The notes under the pieces were generated by a model, which had not been told where the DNA came from, ran no database searches, and saw nothing but the letters and a program-made list of their open reading frames with translations. Positions 44,905 through 52,410 of a DNA stretch of 64,000 nt are shown here, in pieces. Every line of letters begins with the position of its first letter. Position 1 is the first letter of the stretch. A program made the translations under genes and the position numbers. Source of the DNA: Hyphomicrobiaceae bacterium (lineage in GTDB: Bacteria > Pseudomonadota > Alphaproteobacteria > Rhizobiales > Hyphomicrobiaceae); NCBI GenBank assembly GCA_022842785.1, contig JALHOW010000001.1:186001-250000 (forward strand), read 5' to 3'.

Positions 44905-45672
44905 GGCGGCACGTCCGTCGCCATAGCAATCTTGGTGGCGGACACCGTGGGCGCCGAATGCCAACAGGGCGGCGCCCAGCCCGTTGATCGCCAGAGACGC
45001 GAGCCCGGCCGCGGCAAGGTCGAGAGCCGACGCAGAGAGCCCAAGGCGGGCCGCCAGCGGGCTCTGATCTGGCGCCATGCGGATTCCCGCCAATTCAGCT
45101 CGAGCGGCCTCCACGGCCTTCGTGGCGCGCTCTACGGCCGTATCTCGTTCAGCCTGTGCCGCGTCCACCTCGCGCTGCGCCGCGTCGACTTGGGCCTGGA
45201 GGAGAGTCCGGCAGTTCGAGGCGCAGCCGCGTTCGGCCGACTTGTCGATCACGGCGAGGTCTGCGGCGGTCTTCGCGGTCAGTGCTCGCTCGAGACGACT
45301 GCTCGAATGTGCAGACGCAAGCGTCGCTTCTGCCTCGCCCACGCGCCGGGCGACGTCCTGGCGGCGCTCTTTCGCCTCGCGGAGGCTGACCTGTGCCATC
45401 TCTCGTGTGGCGACGACGCGCTCGCCAGTCAGGATGAGCGAGTAAAGTTCGCCACTCAGCATCCCCATGGCGATTGCAAGCGCGGCAGCGTGCCGGCCGG
45501 CTGCACATGCTGCCCTAATGCACAAGGCGCCAGCGATGAGGCCGCCGGCGACTGCGAGCGTGATCACGCCATAAGGTGATGTGAGGCCCGCGTCGGCATG
45601 GGCGAGCGAAGCATAGGCGGCAGCAGCAATCAGAACGATGCCTGAAGTGATAGCGAGCGCCCGCAGAAGCAT
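44770..45672 (-). CDS. Membrane protein with coiled coil, possible slippage product
   Basis: 300 aa in the uninterrupted frame. Residues 1-90 contain three membrane spans (MLLRALAITSGIVLIAAAAY, YGVITLAVAGGLIAGALCIR). Residues 95-200 are a long Ala/Glu/Arg coiled coil with a CASNCRTLL cysteine pair. Another membrane span lies near 220-240 (LAAAGLASLAINGLGAALLA). From the A8 run onward (residue about 257) this frame becomes Arg/Cys-rich and unlike a folded protein, whereas the neighbouring frame continues sensibly. Its ATG overlaps the preceding gene's stop (TAATG), so it is coupled to the ParA operon. Confidence 0.7.
   Translation of the reverse strand: MLLRALAITSGIVLIAAAAYASLAHADAGLTSPYGVITLAVAGGLIAGALCIRAACAAGRHAAALAIAMGMLSGELYSLILTGERVVATREMAQVSLREAKERRQDVARRVGEAEATLASAHSSSRLERALTAKTAADLAVIDKSAERGCASNCRTLLQAQVDAAQREVDAAQAERDTAVERATKAVEAARAELAGIRMAPDQSPLAARLGLSASALDLAAAGLASLAINGLGAALLAFGAHGVRHQDCYGDGRAAKKNDCNSARWHGPRSKVRGRGNGTGSRRAHTCAGCEGGLPALVS
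44897..44904 (-). promoter_or_regulatory. A8 run, possible slippage/frameshift site
   Basis: Eight consecutive A on the coding (minus) strand at the exact point where the convincing protein frame changes. Runs of eight or more A are known transcriptional-slippage sites. A 7-A transcript would fuse the membrane protein to the 44640-44904 domain. A sequencing or mutational indel is the competing explanation. Confidence 0.4.
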
Positions 45673-45986
45673 TAGTCGCCCTCAGCTGGCATAGCCTCGC
45701 GCTTTGCCAGTTCGTGAATGGCACGCTCGTAAATATCGGCCATCGAGCACCCCAACTTTTTCGCAAGCCCGCTATGAACCGCGCGCGTCTCTGACGTGGC
45801 CCGAAAGTTCATCTGCTCCGATCGCAGAAGGGGGCGCCTCGCAGCTCGCTCCGCGGCGGTCCGGTTGGCTTTGCGCTCGGCCTGCTTGCGGCGCTCGACG
45901 GCCTGAGGTGCGGCCGCTTTGCGCTGGGCAAACATGGCCGCAAACTGATCGAGGCTGTCGTCATCTTCTTCGAGGCGATTGATCAC
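45672..45986 (-). CDS. Small ParA-linked protein (ParB/RHH-like)
   Basis: 104 aa starting at a GTG (45986) that overlaps the parA stop by the sequence GTGA; N-terminus VINRLEEDDDSLDQFAAMFA. A basic, Arg/Lys-rich centre (ERRKQAERKANRTAAERAAR) is followed by LRSEQMNFRATSETRAVHSG and LAKKLGCSMADIYERAIHEL, which resembles the strand-helix-helix layout of small plasmid DNA-binding partition partners. It probably binds the repeats upstream of parA and regulates or loads ParA. The open frame extends to 46046, but operon geometry supports 45986. Confidence 0.75.
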   Translation of the reverse strand: MINRLEEDDDSLDQFAAMFAQRKAAAPQAVERRKQAERKANRTAAERAARRPLLRSEQMNFRATSETRAVHSGLAKKLGCSMADIYERAIHELAKREAMPAEGD

Positions 45987-46639
45987 CGACGTGCCCTCGC
46001 TTTCTTCTTCGCCGCGGCAATCGTGGCCGCCTTGACCTCGGACCACAGCGCATCGATCTCCGACGCAGCAGCCTTGTCGCGCCCCGCGTTGACCTCAGCT
46101 GCGGACTTGCCCGCGTTGAGGCCGGCCACGTAGCTTTGGCGCTGGTGAACAATTGTTTCCGCCACGGGTGTTTTCTGCCTTGTCAGCATGGCCCGCGCTT
46201 GGTCGCCCGACTTCCCGCTAGACGGCACGGCGTTCAGTACAATGAGGTGCGGCACGCCTGCCGCCTCCGCCATGGCGAGCACGTCGGTTGTCGCCATGAG
46301 GTCGACTAAGCTTGCTCGCGCCGGAATGATCGCGAACGTGGAGACGGACAGGGCCTGTTCCATGCAGAGCAAGAGCGCTGGGGGACCGTCGAGGAAGACC
46401 CAGTCCCAGCCATCGAGCGCCAGAGCCTCGACGGCATCAGCCGGGCTTGCAGCGCCCTCGAAGACCGTTGGATTGTCTACTGCCCCGCGCCGGTCCCACC
46501 ATTCGACGAGCGAGCGTTGCGGATCGAGGTCGACCATGGCAACGCGGGGTGAATCCTTCGCCGCCCGCACCGCGAGCGCAGAGGCGATCGTCGTTTTTCC
46601 GACGCCGCCCTTGGTGTTGACGATTGCGATGATGTACAT
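45983..46639 (-). CDS. parA: ParA-family partition ATPase
   Basis: 218-aa deviant-Walker ATPase of the small plasmid/ICE type: KGGVGKTT at 10-17, MVDLDPQRSLVEWW (Walker A') and WVFLDGPPALL (Walker B), then NAVPSSGKSGDQAR. It lacks the N-terminal HTH of P1-type ParA, so repression and DNA binding would fall to the small partner encoded next. Partition genes of this kind stabilise plasmids and excised integrative elements, which supports a mobile origin for the right end of the putative island. The promoter region carries repeated GCTTTACATT elements. Confidence 0.92.
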   Translation of the reverse strand: MYIIAIVNTKGGVGKTTIASALAVRAAKDSPRVAMVDLDPQRSLVEWWDRRGAVDNPTVFEGAASPADAVEALALDGWDWVFLDGPPALLLCMEQALSVSTFAIIPARASLVDLMATTDVLAMAEAAGVPHLIVLNAVPSSGKSGDQARAMLTRQKTPVAETIVHQRQSYVAGLNAGKSAAEVNAGRDKAAASEIDALWSEVKAATIAAAKKKARARR

Positions 46640-47216
46640 CGCGCCCCCGGCCAGTGCTTTACATTGCGCAAGTGTAAAGCGATTTGCGCGCGGGGCCAGC
46701 TGCGTAATGCTATGGCAACAGCTTATAAGGTCGCTCTAGGTGCTTTACATTGGGGGGCGCGCTTTACATTCGAAGCTGGACATTCGAAGCTGGGCCCAGA
46801 TGCTTCAGCGAGGTCGCGAAGTGGCCGTCGTAGCACCGATGACAGCGCGAGCAGGAGGCTGCCTGACCGTCACTACGGGCGAAACAACCCGACCGCTGGA
46901 AGGAGTGCATTCGACCACGCGGGGATGGCACGCGACTAAGCGCGTTATCGTGAACAATGATCTCAGTTTCACACGACCTTCTCGAAGTGCGCCGGCTGAT
47001 GTTGAATTCCGGCGACAACGTCTGCGGGCTACTACGGCACTGAGTTTGGAGAGGAGCAGTAAAGATGGGCTCTTCAAAGCGCCCGCCGCGGCGGAGAGCA
47101 GCAATCCGGGGATATGCCGATCCAGGTTGAGGGTTTCACCGGATGGAAGCCATCTCTTCTATCGAACCTATGGATAGTTAGGCGGTGCACGCTGCACTTC
47201 TCATCGTGAGGCCACT
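46640..47216. other. Intergenic with partition-site-like repeats
   Basis: The first 155 bases upstream of parA hold the repeats listed separately. The rest (46800-47216) contains short open frames but no supported gene. An open frame at 46740-47177 is rejected because it runs through the repeats. Confidence 0.5.
46656..46793. repeat. Repeats upstream of parA (candidate parS/operator)
   Basis: A perfect inverted repeat GCTTTACA-N9-TGTAAAGC (46656-46680) is followed by two direct copies of GCTTTACATT (46742-46751 and 46761-46770). A tandem 14-base repeat ACATTCGAAGCTGG (46766-46779, 46780-46793) overlaps the last. The arrangement, directly in front of a parA operon, fits a centromere-like site and autoregulatory operator. 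Confidence 0.6.
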
Positions 47217-47633
47217 ATGCCGAGGACATTGTTGCACATCATTGGTATCCTAGGAGCACTGTTTGCTTGGGCAGCGAACGTAGCGGCGCAGCCGCTCGAC
47301 GGCTACTATGTCGCTTACCCCCGCGCGCAGGCTTATCCGCCGAGTTATTACCTGCCGTCGCCTAGCTACTCTCCGCCTCCGCCAAACTACATGCCGGCAC
47401 CCAATTACGTCGTGCCACCCGATTATCATGTGCCGCGCGCTGCAACGCCCTATGTTGGGCACTACGACGCGCGCGCGCCCGGATATGCCTCTCCGCCGGC
47501 TGTCGAGTACGTACCGCCGGCGCCCGTTCTGATCCCTCTCCGCCCGCGCAGCTGCGGCAAGTACCGGTATTGGACCGGCGAGTACTGCGCCGACGCGCGA
47601 TACGAACGGCCTTACGTGGGCCCCCGATGGTGA
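47217..47633 (+). CDS. Secreted Pro/Tyr-rich protein
   Basis: 138 aa. Signal peptide about 1-24 (LLHIIGILGALFAWAANVAA then QPLDGYY). The mature part is dominated by Pro and Tyr in irregular repeats (PPSYYLPSPSYSPPPPNYMP). The end, CGKYRYWTGEYCADARY, is a short conserved cysteine-bearing tail known to me from other hypothetical alphaproteobacterial exported proteins. Role unknown; extracellular or cell-envelope location is likely. Confidence 0.75.
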   Translation: MPRTLLHIIGILGALFAWAANVAAQPLDGYYVAYPRAQAYPPSYYLPSPSYSPPPPNYMPAPNYVVPPDYHVPRAATPYVGHYDARAPGYASPPAVEYVPPAPVLIPLRPRSCGKYRYWTGEYCADARYERPYVGPRW

Positions 47634-47717
47634 TCATCGAGAGCTCGACAGCGTACACGAACCGAAGCACCACAGAGCACCTCGTGCGTCGAGCGGCAGG
47701 GCCGCGCCACACAGCAA

Positions 47718-48248
47718 TTATCTGGTGAGCGATCCAAGCCCGCACCAATAGATGCGTGACACTCTCTTGCCCCAAGCATAGCGAACGGCCAAGTCTCGCG
47801 AGAGCAGGTGTTTGCCGGCATCTTTACCGTCGATCGACAACTTCACAAGAGGTCGCCCAAAGACATCGTGGCGACCTGAGTAATGCACCGTCACCAGTCG
47901 GCCGAACATGAAGTCGCTGAGCTCGTCCTTGGCGGCCATGCCAGCTTGATACTCTGCGGGGCAGCGTGGCGAGCTGATCTCTGGCGCGTCGATCACGAGC
48001 AGTCGCAGTTGTTTCCCGTTGAATCGAACGGTGTCGCCGTCCACGACGTGGAATGCTCCCGAGGTCGCCGAGACTACGTAGGTGGAAGTGACAGGCCTCC
48101 ATTCCATGAGGAGGTAGGCGCCCGCTGCTACGGCCATGAGGGAGAGGATGGGAGCGAGCATGCGCCCGTGCCGAAGTGCGCGGTGGAAGCGTGACCTTCG
48201 CTTCTGTGACTGGACTGCCCAGCCATGTCGCATCAATCGATCTGGCAT
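47718..48248 (-). CDS. Membrane-anchored thermonuclease (SNase) homologue
   Basis: 176 aa. A basic N-terminus is followed by one membrane span (about 30-48, MLAPILSLMAVAAGAYLLME) and an SNase-like OB domain: FHVVDGDTVRFNGKQLRLLV then IDAPEISSPRCPAEYQ, with the Asp and Arg of the active-site region, and HDVFGRPLVKLSIDGKDAGK. It would cleave nucleic acid outside the cytoplasmic membrane if exposed there. It lies within 600 bases of the right limit of the putative island. Confidence 0.88.
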   Translation of the reverse strand: MPDRLMRHGWAVQSQKRRSRFHRALRHGRMLAPILSLMAVAAGAYLLMEWRPVTSTYVVSATSGAFHVVDGDTVRFNGKQLRLLVIDAPEISSPRCPAEYQAGMAAKDELSDFMFGRLVTVHYSGRHDVFGRPLVKLSIDGKDAGKHLLSRDLAVRYAWGKRVSRIYWCGLGSLTR

Positions 48249-48765
48249 AATCGCGGCTCCCGAAATTTCAGGTGTATCCGCGCCTGACTAGCATTGGATT
48301 AACGTGGTTGCCGCAACCAATGCCGCGAGCCTACGAAGTCATCAGCTCGATTGGAGCCACCTCGGTCGCTTGAGTGTCGAGGCGTGACAAGGGTGGCAGC
48401 GTGCTAGTCGAGTAGGAGCCGAGGACGGCTCGCGCGACGAGGATCTGCGCTAGCACTGTCGGGCGCGTTGGACAGCGCGGCGTCCTCGACGCAATCGCCG
48501 GCACCGTCGGCCCTGCGCGTGCGCTCGCCGCATGGTGTTCGCCATCAGCGAGTGGGACAAGCGCGTGTCACTATGTAGGGGCAGACCAACCAGGTCCGGA
48601 ATCCGACTTGGCTCGTGGAGAGCCTTGAGGCCCGTGGCGAAAACTCAGATCACTCGGACGAAATTTCGTGGATATCAGATTGCCGACAGCTTCAGAGCGC
48701 TAAGGGGTAGGGGAAGGGGTATGCTGGAGGGGGTGCGAGGAAAAATCAATATAATCAAATGCCTC
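48249..48765. other. Intergenic right boundary of the putative island
   Basis: No supported gene. It contains the GGGGTA double repeat at 48702-48723, 43 bases before the tRNA-Asn 3' end, and is otherwise unremarkable. Confidence 0.5.
48702..48723 (+). repeat. Direct repeat AAGGGGTA..AAGGGGTA, possible integrase arm sites (right)
   Basis: Matches the repeat in front of the integrase gene (8644-8665) at 20 of 22 bases, in the same orientation. No integrase gene follows here; the tRNA gene does. Sharing such a sequence at both proposed ends fits arm-type binding sites on either side of an attP split by integration. Confidence 0.4.
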
Positions 48766-48782
48766 TGGCTCCGCGGGTAGGA
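48766..48782. repeat. Putative right attachment site (in tRNA-Asn 3' end)
   Basis: The TGGCTCCGCGGGTAGGA stretch covers the CCA, acceptor 3' strand and part of the T stem. 15 of 17 bases recur at 8452-8468. Confidence 0.45.
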
Positions 48783-48840
48783 TTCGAACCTACAACCAAC
48801 CGGTTAACAGCCGGTTGCTCTACCGTTGAGCTACCGCGGA
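48766..48840 (-). tRNA. tRNA-Asn (anticodon GTT), CCA encoded
   Basis: Read on the minus strand the acceptor stem is TCCGCGG paired with CCGCGGA, D arm GCTC-AACGGTA-GAGC, anticodon arm ACCGG-CTGTTAA-CCGGT with anticodon GTT, T arm GTAGG-TTCGAAT-CCTAC, discriminator G and an encoded CCA (48766-48768). All stems pair perfectly. Its 3' end faces the putative island, the usual attachment position for tyrosine recombinases. Confidence 0.97.
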
Positions 48841-48942
48841 TCAGGGTTTGCCCGAAGGCTCGTGGCTTCTAGCAAACACAGGCGCTTCGCGCCACCCCTT
48901 TCGGCTGCGACCTCAGAGCCCCGCCGATCGTCCGGCAGCGGC

Positions 48943-49941
48943 CTACTCCGTCGGCACCATATACTTCAGCGCCACGTTCGAGAGCGCCCCGCCGATCACG
49001 CAGGGAATGCCGACCTGCGCCTGCCCGAGCGCGCTCGCCACAATGCAGCCGAAAGCCAGCGCCGTCTGCCCCGCCTGACCCCACCAGGAAACATTGCGCG
49101 CGTGCTCCGGGCCCTTGCGGCGCAGCTCCTCCACGGCGGCAACGGCCTGCTTGCGAATGGTGCCCGTCTCGTAGGTTTCGGCCGCGGTGATGACCTCGCG
49201 CAGCTCCTTGGCCGCATCCTTCGGCAAGGTTTCGAGCTGCCGCTTAGTATAGGCGAGCAGCCGGGGATCGGACTGCAGGTTCGTCGCCAATGTCCACTTG
49301 GCCATGCTGCCGAGCGTCAGCTTCTCGACATCATTGCGGTCCTTCGACCAGGGCAGCGCAGTGATGATGCGGTCGATGCCCTTGAAGCTGCCCGAGGCGA
49401 AGTAGTGGCCCCACATGATGTCGATGTGCGCGGGCGATGTCTTGAGGTCCAGCGTCTCGAAGGTGGCGCCCTTGCCATAGAGATGGTGCTCGATCAGCAC
49501 CTTGCGTGTCGGCATGCGCTCGACGAACTTCTTGAGAAGTTCCTTCCAGCCCCTGAGACCCGAATAGGCGATTGCGCGCACGATCACCACCTGGTCCTCG
49601 GGCGGCAGCGGGAACATCTCCGAGATCAGCTTCTCGGCAATCTCGGGATTGGCCGCAAGCACGCCCGCGATGAAGCCCTGGTAGACGCCGGCTTGATCGA
49701 GTTCCTTGAATACGCCGATCCCGCTCATGGCCTTCACTGCCTGGGGGAGTTTGTCCGGCTCCGGCTTCTCGCGATAGCTGTTGATCCACTTGAGGATCGT
49801 CTGGGCGGTCAGTTGCTGCGGTGGTGGCTGCTGCTGCTGTTGAGATGGCGGCTGCTCGATCGTGGCCCTGCGCTGGGCGTCAGCCATGCCCGCGCCGAAC
49901 GCGAGCATCAGCATCGCCAGAAAGCACACCACTACGCGCAT
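48943..49941 (-). CDS. Exported hypothetical protein
   Basis: 332 aa. Signal peptide about 1-22 (MRVVVCFLAMLMLAFGAGMA then DAQ). A Gln/Pro-rich spacer (QPPSQQQQQPPPQQLTAQ) leads to a long all-alpha domain (residues 45-290), possibly TPR-like but without a clear repeat. A C-terminal hydrophobic segment (QTALAFGCIVASALGQAQVG) could be a membrane helix. No family recognised. It is next to the tRNA-Asn, on the chromosome side. Confidence 0.8.
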   Translation of the reverse strand: MRVVVCFLAMLMLAFGAGMADAQRRATIEQPPSQQQQQPPPQQLTAQTILKWINSYREKPEPDKLPQAVKAMSGIGVFKELDQAGVYQGFIAGVLAANPEIAEKLISEMFPLPPEDQVVIVRAIAYSGLRGWKELLKKFVERMPTRKVLIEHHLYGKGATFETLDLKTSPAHIDIMWGHYFASGSFKGIDRIITALPWSKDRNDVEKLTLGSMAKWTLATNLQSDPRLLAYTKRQLETLPKDAAKELREVITAAETYETGTIRKQAVAAVEELRRKGPEHARNVSWWGQAGQTALAFGCIVASALGQAQVGIPCVIGGALSNVALKYMVPTE

Positions 49942-50064
49942 ACAGATTCCCCGGAGTCGGCGCGCTTCAGCGCGCAGGACCTACAACCACAATGCGAGCA
50001 GGCGTGGCCGTTTTGCGGCCCGGATGCGGCGGTTTGAGGGTTATGGTGGGTCTCAATTCGCGGC

Positions 50065-50300
50065 TGCGCCGCGAGCGAGGGCCAGCCCTCGCGCTCCCAG
50101 CCGGGGGACACCCCCGGAGCCCCCGCCTTTTATGATTTTTGAGCCCGGGGGTGAACCCTGTCCGCATGGCGGCCGCGGGCATTGCACCACCGCTGAGTGC
50201 GACAGCGCCACTTCCCAGCAGCCCGCGGCATCTAAATCAAAGCGAGGGTGTCCCTCTCGGCGGGAGCTCGAGGGCTGGCCCTCGTCGCGCCAGAGGCGCG
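50065..50300. repeat. Inverted pair of palindromic REP-like elements
   Basis: Gene-free stretch. GCGAGGGC-CA-GCCCTCGC (50075-50092) recurs inverted as CGAGGGC-TG-GCCCTCG (50269-50284), and the surrounding 50 bases also match in inverted orientation at roughly 80% by eye. A third hairpin, CCGGGGG-ACA-CCCCCGG (50101-50117), is followed by T-rich sequence and could terminate plus-strand transcripts. The layout resembles a paired REP (BIME) element. Confidence 0.55.
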
Positions 50301-50307
50301 AGGCGCC

Positions 50308-52401
50308 CTATTCGTCGTCGCGCACCACCACGGCATCGACGATCGCATATCCTTCGGGGCCGACGATCAGCGGATTGATGTCGAGGCTCAGGATGCGGGG
50401 TGTCGAACTCGTCACGAGATCGCCGACGGCAACAGCAGCCTTGGCGACGGCCTCGACATCAGCCGCAGGCTCGCCGCGCGTTCCCGCGAGCACGGGCCAG
50501 CAGCGCAGCGAACGCAGGGCCGCGAGCACATCATCCGTCGTGAAGGGTGGCAGCAGCAGACGCACGTCAGGCATGGCCTCGACGTACTTGCCGCCATCGC
50601 CGAGCGCCACGATGGGGCCGAATATGGGATCGCGGTGCGCGCCGATCATGAGCTCGCGCTGGCCGCGCGCCATGCGCGCAACGATCACGCCGTCGAAAGT
50701 CGCGCCCGCTTTGGCAATCGCCTGCTCCATGTCGCGGAAGGCCGCGCCCACCGTATCCTCGTTGTCGAGACCGAGGCGGACGAGCCCGTGCTCGCTCTTA
50801 TGCGGGAGATCGGCGGAGCAGCCCTTGACGGCGACCGGCCCGCCGAGGTTGCGCCATGCCGTGGCGGCTTGGGCTGCTGTGCGGCAGAGATGATGCGGCA
50901 CGACCGCAAGGCCTGCCCGCGCGAGCACGTCGAGGCTCTCTGCTTCATTGAGCGCGCGACCCTCGCCGGTGTTGCCGTCCTTAAGGCGCCCCCACTCGGA
51001 TTCCGGACGTGCCTTCGCGCGTGCGATGAGGGCGTTGTGTTCGGCGAGGCGTGCGAGCGCCGCGATGGCGTCTGCTTCCAGCGGGAAGGTCGGCACGCCC
51101 GCGGCCTTGAAGACATCGGCGACGGACTTCTGCCACGCCGACACGACGACCGGCGTGCCTGTCGCGTCGGCGAACGCCGCCGTATCGCGCGCGAAGGTCG
51201 GCACGTCGTAGCCCTGCCCGGCGATCGGAAAGCCGATCATGAAGTTGTCGGCCGCGTTCTCGTTCGCGAGCACGGGAAGGATGTCCGAGAGCAGGCGGTT
51301 ATTCTGCAGCAGCGCCGCCGTGAGATCGATCGGATTGGCCGCTGAGGCGAAGGTCGGCAGGATGGCATCCAGCTTCTGGCGCACGGGGCCTTCGAGGCGC
51401 ACCATTTCGAGCCCGGCGAACGTTGCCTCGTCCGCACTCATGACGCCGGTCGCGCCGGAGCCGGAGATGGTGACGAGACGGCGCCCTCTGGGCTTCCAGC
51501 CCTTGAGGTAGATCTGCGCGGCTGCGACCAACTCTCCGATGTTGCGCGCGCGCCATATGCCCACGCGCTCGAGCGCCGCATCGACCACGCGATCCTCGTT
51601 GGCGAGTGCGCCGGTATGCGAGAGCGCGGCGCGCTGGCCGGCCTCCGTGCGTCCGGACTTGAGCGCGACCACGTAGACGCCGCGCTCGTGCGCGATCCGT
51701 GCGAGCGTTTCGAGCTGATCGGGGCGCGGAATGCTCTCGATATAGAGGAGGAGCAGCTTGATGGTGGGATCGCTTGCCGCGGCGGCCGCCATTTCGAGCA
51801 CTGAGACGTCCGCGTCATTGCCCGTCGCGAGCGAGTAGCGCACACCGAAGCCCTGTTCGAAGAGCAGGCCGACCGGCACGGCACTCATCGCACCGCTCTG
51901 GCTCACGACGGCGATCGGACCGTCGAAAGGCTCGGACTCCGACCACATGGTGGAGAAGCTCGTAACCGCGCCATTGCCGAAGTTTGCGAGGCCCTGCGTG
52001 TTAGGCCCGACCATACGCATGCCGGCCGCACGCGCCGCCGCGACCATGCGCGCTTCCTTGGCTTTCCCCTCGGGATCGGAGGTCTCGCCGAAACCCGAAG
52101 TCATGCACACGAGGCCCTTCACGCCTTTCTTGGCGCAGGCTTCGACGGCGGCGACCGCGTTGTCACCCGGCACGGCAACGACGACCGTGTCTGGGACCTC
52201 GGGAAGATCATCGAGGCTTGCGACGCATTTGAAGCCCTGCACTTCGGACCGCGTGGGATTGATGGCCCACACCGGCCCCTTGAAGCCGAAGCGCTTCAAG
52301 TACGCGAGCGGGCGCCCGCCGATCTTGTTCGGATTCTCCGATGCGCCGAGCACGGCGATGGAGCGCGGGGCGAGCAGCGGCTTCAGGCTTTCGATAGACA
52401 T
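50308..52401 (-). CDS. ADP-forming acyl-CoA synthetase family protein
   Basis: 697 aa with CoA-binding domain (RSIAVLGASENPNKIGGRPL), succinyl-CoA-ligase-like flavodoxin fold with the phospho-His motif ALSHTGALANEDR, and a C-terminal ATP-grasp_5 domain (about 480-690, GPVAVKGCSADLPHKSEHGL). It forms or cleaves acyl-CoA with ATP/ADP, linking a free acid to the CoA pathway. It is the last gene of a four-gene operon (cyclase, thiolase-like, DUF35, this gene) with gaps of 10 bases or less. The acid substrate is unknown. Confidence 0.93.
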   Translation of the reverse strand: MSIESLKPLLAPRSIAVLGASENPNKIGGRPLAYLKRFGFKGPVWAINPTRSEVQGFKCVASLDDLPEVPDTVVVAVPGDNAVAAVEACAKKGVKGLVCMTSGFGETSDPEGKAKEARMVAAARAAGMRMVGPNTQGLANFGNGAVTSFSTMWSESEPFDGPIAVVSQSGAMSAVPVGLLFEQGFGVRYSLATGNDADVSVLEMAAAAASDPTIKLLLLYIESIPRPDQLETLARIAHERGVYVVALKSGRTEAGQRAALSHTGALANEDRVVDAALERVGIWRARNIGELVAAAQIYLKGWKPRGRRLVTISGSGATGVMSADEATFAGLEMVRLEGPVRQKLDAILPTFASAANPIDLTAALLQNNRLLSDILPVLANENAADNFMIGFPIAGQGYDVPTFARDTAAFADATGTPVVVSAWQKSVADVFKAAGVPTFPLEADAIAALARLAEHNALIARAKARPESEWGRLKDGNTGEGRALNEAESLDVLARAGLAVVPHHLCRTAAQAATAWRNLGGPVAVKGCSADLPHKSEHGLVRLGLDNEDTVGAAFRDMEQAIAKAGATFDGVIVARMARGQRELMIGAHRDPIFGPIVALGDGGKYVEAMPDVRLLLPPFTTDDVLAALRSLRCWPVLAGTRGEPAADVEAVAKAAVAVGDLVTSSTPRILSLDINPLIVGPEGYAIVDAVVVRDDE

Positions 52402-52410
52402 CGCATGACC

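Larger units (their letters stand above)
8452..48782. mobile_element. Putative tRNA-Asn-integrated genomic island (about 40 kb)
   Basis: The proposed limits are a 17-bp sequence at 8452-8468 that matches 15 of 17 bases of the tRNA-Asn 3' end (48766-48782). A P4-type integrase starts 205 bases inside the left limit. A 22-base double AAGGGGTA repeat is found inside both limits (20/22 identical). The intact tRNA is on the right, and the truncated copy on the left is followed directly by the integrase region, the geometry expected after site-specific insertion. The cargo includes replication, ParA, resolvase and several metabolic operons. The imperfect core and the chromosome-like cargo leave open that only the outer modules are mobile, or that several insertions are nested. 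Confidence 0.45.

Noticed and set aside
44640-44931. C-terminal domain after the A8 run as an independent gene starting at the ATG near 44931
   Set aside because: No Shine-Dalgarno sequence before that ATG; continuity with the upstream protein through the A8 run explains it better.
46740-47177. 145-aa open frame upstream of the Pro/Tyr-rich protein
   Set aside because: It begins inside the repeats before parA, has no ribosome site and no recognisable content.
48826-51345. Long plus-strand open frames (48826-50037, 50248-51345)
   Set aside because: They cross the tRNA-Asn and lie opposite the exported protein and the acyl-CoA synthetase, whose signal peptide and motifs fix the minus strand as coding.
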